The notes under the pieces: model-generated
Databases searched by the model: none
The model's input: only the letters and a program-made list of their open reading frames with translations
What the model was told of the DNA's origin: nothing
Made by a program: the position numbers and the translations under genes
Assembly: GCA_945952355.1 (NCBI GenBank)
Contig: CAMFIW010000142.1
Coordinates: 1 to 7,035, forward strand
Reading direction: 5' to 3'
DNA from: an uncultured Phenylobacterium sp.
Lineage (GTDB): Bacteria > Pseudomonadota > Alphaproteobacteria > Caulobacterales > Caulobacteraceae
Length of the DNA: 7,035 bases
In this document: one piece after another, positions 5,335 to 7,035 of the stretch
Numbering within the stretch: position 1 is the first letter of the stretch
How the letters are laid out: the number at the start of each line of letters is the position of its first letter

Positions 5335-7035
5335 CTAGTACTTCACGCGCAGTTCCACGCCTACCGTGCGGGGCGGATTGAAATTGGCGTAGTCGCCGAT
5401 CGTGCCGCGGTTGGCGGCCGAGATCCGGTAGATGTGCGACTCGTCCAGGAGGTTGCGGCTCCACAGTGACAGCGATGCCGTCGCACCGCCCATATTGATG
5501 TCGGCCAGGGCCACGCTGGCGTTCACGATGAAGCTGGAGTCGGTTTTCACTGCCACCTGCCGGGTCACCGAACCCGTGGGCGACACGTCCGCGAACTCGG
5601 TCTGGAAGGCGTATTGCGCATCCGCATAGTTCGCGTCGAGGTGCCCGCGGAAGGTCAGCTTGCCCAGCGGCCGCTCGTAGTCGACATAGGCAGAGGCCGC
5701 GTTCGGCGGCGTGTAGACGACGTTCACCGGGAAGGGCGTCCCCAGCGGCACGACCGAGTTGCCGGTGAAGGGGAACGGGGCTGCGGGGATCTTCACGTCC
5801 GTATAGGCATAGGAGAAGCCGACGGTCAGGCCTTCCGCGACGCGGGCGGTCACGTCGGCCTCGAAGCCGCGGATCTTCGAGACGCCGGAGGAGTTGCGCG
5901 TCTCCTCGGTGTGGGCCCCCTGGGTCGGGCTGCCCGGGGTCGTGTCGACATTGTCGAAGTCGATCTGCGAATTGGAGCGGTCCATGGCGAAGGCCGCCAG
6001 GTTGACCCGCACGCGACGCTCCAGAAGCTCCATCTTGGCGCCGACCTCATAGGCCTTGACGTCTTCGGCGCTGAAGCTCTGGAAGTTCGACGATCGGTCG
6101 TTGGCGCCCCCGGCGCGATAGCCGGTCGAGTACTTGGCGTAGAGGCTCACGCCTTCGGCCGCGTCGTAGGCCACGTTCACCAGGGGGTCGAAGCGGCCCT
6201 TGTCGTAGTTGAACGTGAAGTTTGTCGCCTTGCCGTTGACCACGTACAGCGTGCCGTCGCGCTTGTCCTTGGTGTATCGGCCGCCGAGCGTCAGGTGGAG
6301 GGAAGGCAGCGAGGCAGGCGTGTAGGTCCCTTGGCCATAGACCGCGGTGCTGATCGCCTCGGCGCGGCTGGCGCGCGTGATGAAGCGTGTGCCGTACTCC
6401 CAGCCCGCCGTGCCGGCCGCAGCCTTGGACGTGCCATGGGATGAGCGAATGGTGTAGGCGGTGCCGTCGGCGTTCCACTGGTTGGTGAACGGGGTCGCCG
6501 CCGACTCCTTGGCGTGCTCCTTGAAGTAGAAGGCCCCGGCGACATAGGAGATCGTCTCGCCGAAGTCGCCAACCGCCTGGAACTCCTGGCTGAACTGGCG
6601 CTGATAGAGATCCGACAGGCTATAGCGCCCGAAATTGGCGTTCGGCGCGAAGACGTTGCGGGCCTCGATGCCGGAATTGTCCCACTGGTTGGTGCCGACG
6701 CCGCGCGCGGCGGTGATCGAGCGCAGTTCGAGTTCGGGCGAGACCTTGTACTTCAGGACCGCCGAGAGACCGCCGGTCTCATCGACGCTCGGCTGCTGCA
6801 CCGTGCCGATGTCCGAAACCGTCTGGCGGCTGGTGTGCACCTTCACCAGCGGCGCGAGGGGGTTGATCGTCCCGGCCGGGGCCGCGGCCGGACCCGCGGT
6901 CACTTCGGCCAGGGTGCGCACCCGCTTGCCATAGGGATTGTAGTTGACGAGCTGGCTGAAGAACGCGGTGTTCTCGTCCTTCGCGTCGTCCGCCGAGAAC
7001 TCGGCGCTGAAGGTGTCGGTCGGCCGGTACAGTCC
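5335..7035 (-). CDS. TonB-dependent outer-membrane receptor, C-terminal part (5' end beyond window)
   Basis: The frame is open from the right edge to TAG 5337-5335, giving 566 residues of the beta-barrel. The N-terminal signal peptide, TonB box and plug domain lie outside the window. The visible part is a run of amphipathic beta-strands separated by long loops. Typical receptor elements are LHLTLGGRYTKDKRDGTLY, VSLYAKYSTGYRAGGAND, YEVGAKMELLERRVRVNLAAF and SKIRGFEADVTARVAEGLTV. The C-terminal close is SLWSRNLLDESH, then PPRTVGVELRVKY, ending in a terminal aromatic. These proteins import siderophores, vitamin B12, glycans or other large substrates across the outer membrane using TonB-ExbBD energy. 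The substrate cannot be told from the barrel. The apparent start at 6921 (GTG) is internal: 38 further in-frame codons, including GLYRPTDTFSAEF, reach the edge. No partner gene lies downstream, and a hairpin follows the stop. Confidence 0.92.
   Translation of the reverse strand, partial: GLYRPTDTFSAEFSADDAKDENTAFFSQLVNYNPYGKRVRTLAEVTAGPAAAPAGTINPLAPLVKVHTSRQTVSDIGTVQQPSVDETGGLSAVLKYKVSPELELRSITAARGVGTNQWDNSGIEARNVFAPNANFGRYSLSDLYQRQFSQEFQAVGDFGETISYVAGAFYFKEHAKESAATPFTNQWNADGTAYTIRSSHGTSKAAAGTAGWEYGTRFITRASRAEAISTAVYGQGTYTPASLPSLHLTLGGRYTKDKRDGTLYVVNGKATNFTFNYDKGRFDPLVNVAYDAAEGVSLYAKYSTGYRAGGANDRSSNFQSFSAEDVKAYEVGAKMELLERRVRVNLAAFAMDRSNSQIDFDNVDTTPGSPTQGAHTEETRNSSGVSKIRGFEADVTARVAEGLTVGFSYAYTDVKIPAAPFPFTGNSVVPLGTPFPVNVVYTPPNAASAYVDYERPLGKLTFRGHLDANYADAQYAFQTEFADVSPTGSVTRQVAVKTDSSFIVNASVALADINMGGATASLSLWSRNLLDESHIYRISAANRGTIGDYANFNPPRTVGVELRVKY

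Overview
The window suggests a high-GC alphaproteobacterium, most likely of the Caulobacterales type (Caulobacter/Phenylobacterium-like). This is inferred from the GC-rich coding bias, the TonB-dependent receptor, the LhgO-like oxidoreductase and the CAT-anticodon tRNA with encoded CCA. No marker gene fixes the genus.

Layout. Positions 1-1056, minus strand: a two-gene unit. It comprises a small stand-alone protein carrying an RHS-type polymorphic-toxin tip domain (271-996) and, 8 nt downstream, a membrane-anchored protein with the opening motif of a DUF1963/YwqG-like domain. The second gene runs off the left edge (1-262). This looks like an effector/immunity pair and is visibly less GC-rich than the rest. 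Positions 1057-1149: an AT-richer divergent intergenic region. Positions 1150-2262, plus strand: an FAD-dependent oxidoreductase of the L-2-hydroxyglutarate oxidase-like group. Positions 2259-4981, minus strand: a family-4 glycosyltransferase and a class-B asparagine synthetase, joined by a 1-nt TGATG stop/start overlap. The oxidoreductase and asnB-like gene are convergent and end in one shared CTAG. Positions 5026-5154, plus strand: a promoter and a CAT-anticodon tRNA. Positions 5155-5334: no gene, but an 11-bp perfect hairpin just beyond the next gene's stop. Positions 5335-7035, minus strand: the C-terminal 566 residues of a TonB-dependent receptor whose start lies beyond the right edge.

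How the genes work together. The glycosyltransferase and amidotransferase are very probably co-translated and may serve surface-glycan assembly or modification, but no other glycan genes are visible to prove it. The toxin-like and DUF1963-like genes form a separate, probably horizontally acquired module and are the most interesting part of the window. The oxidoreductase, tRNA and receptor look like independent transcription units. There is no CRISPR array, insertion sequence, integrase or rRNA.
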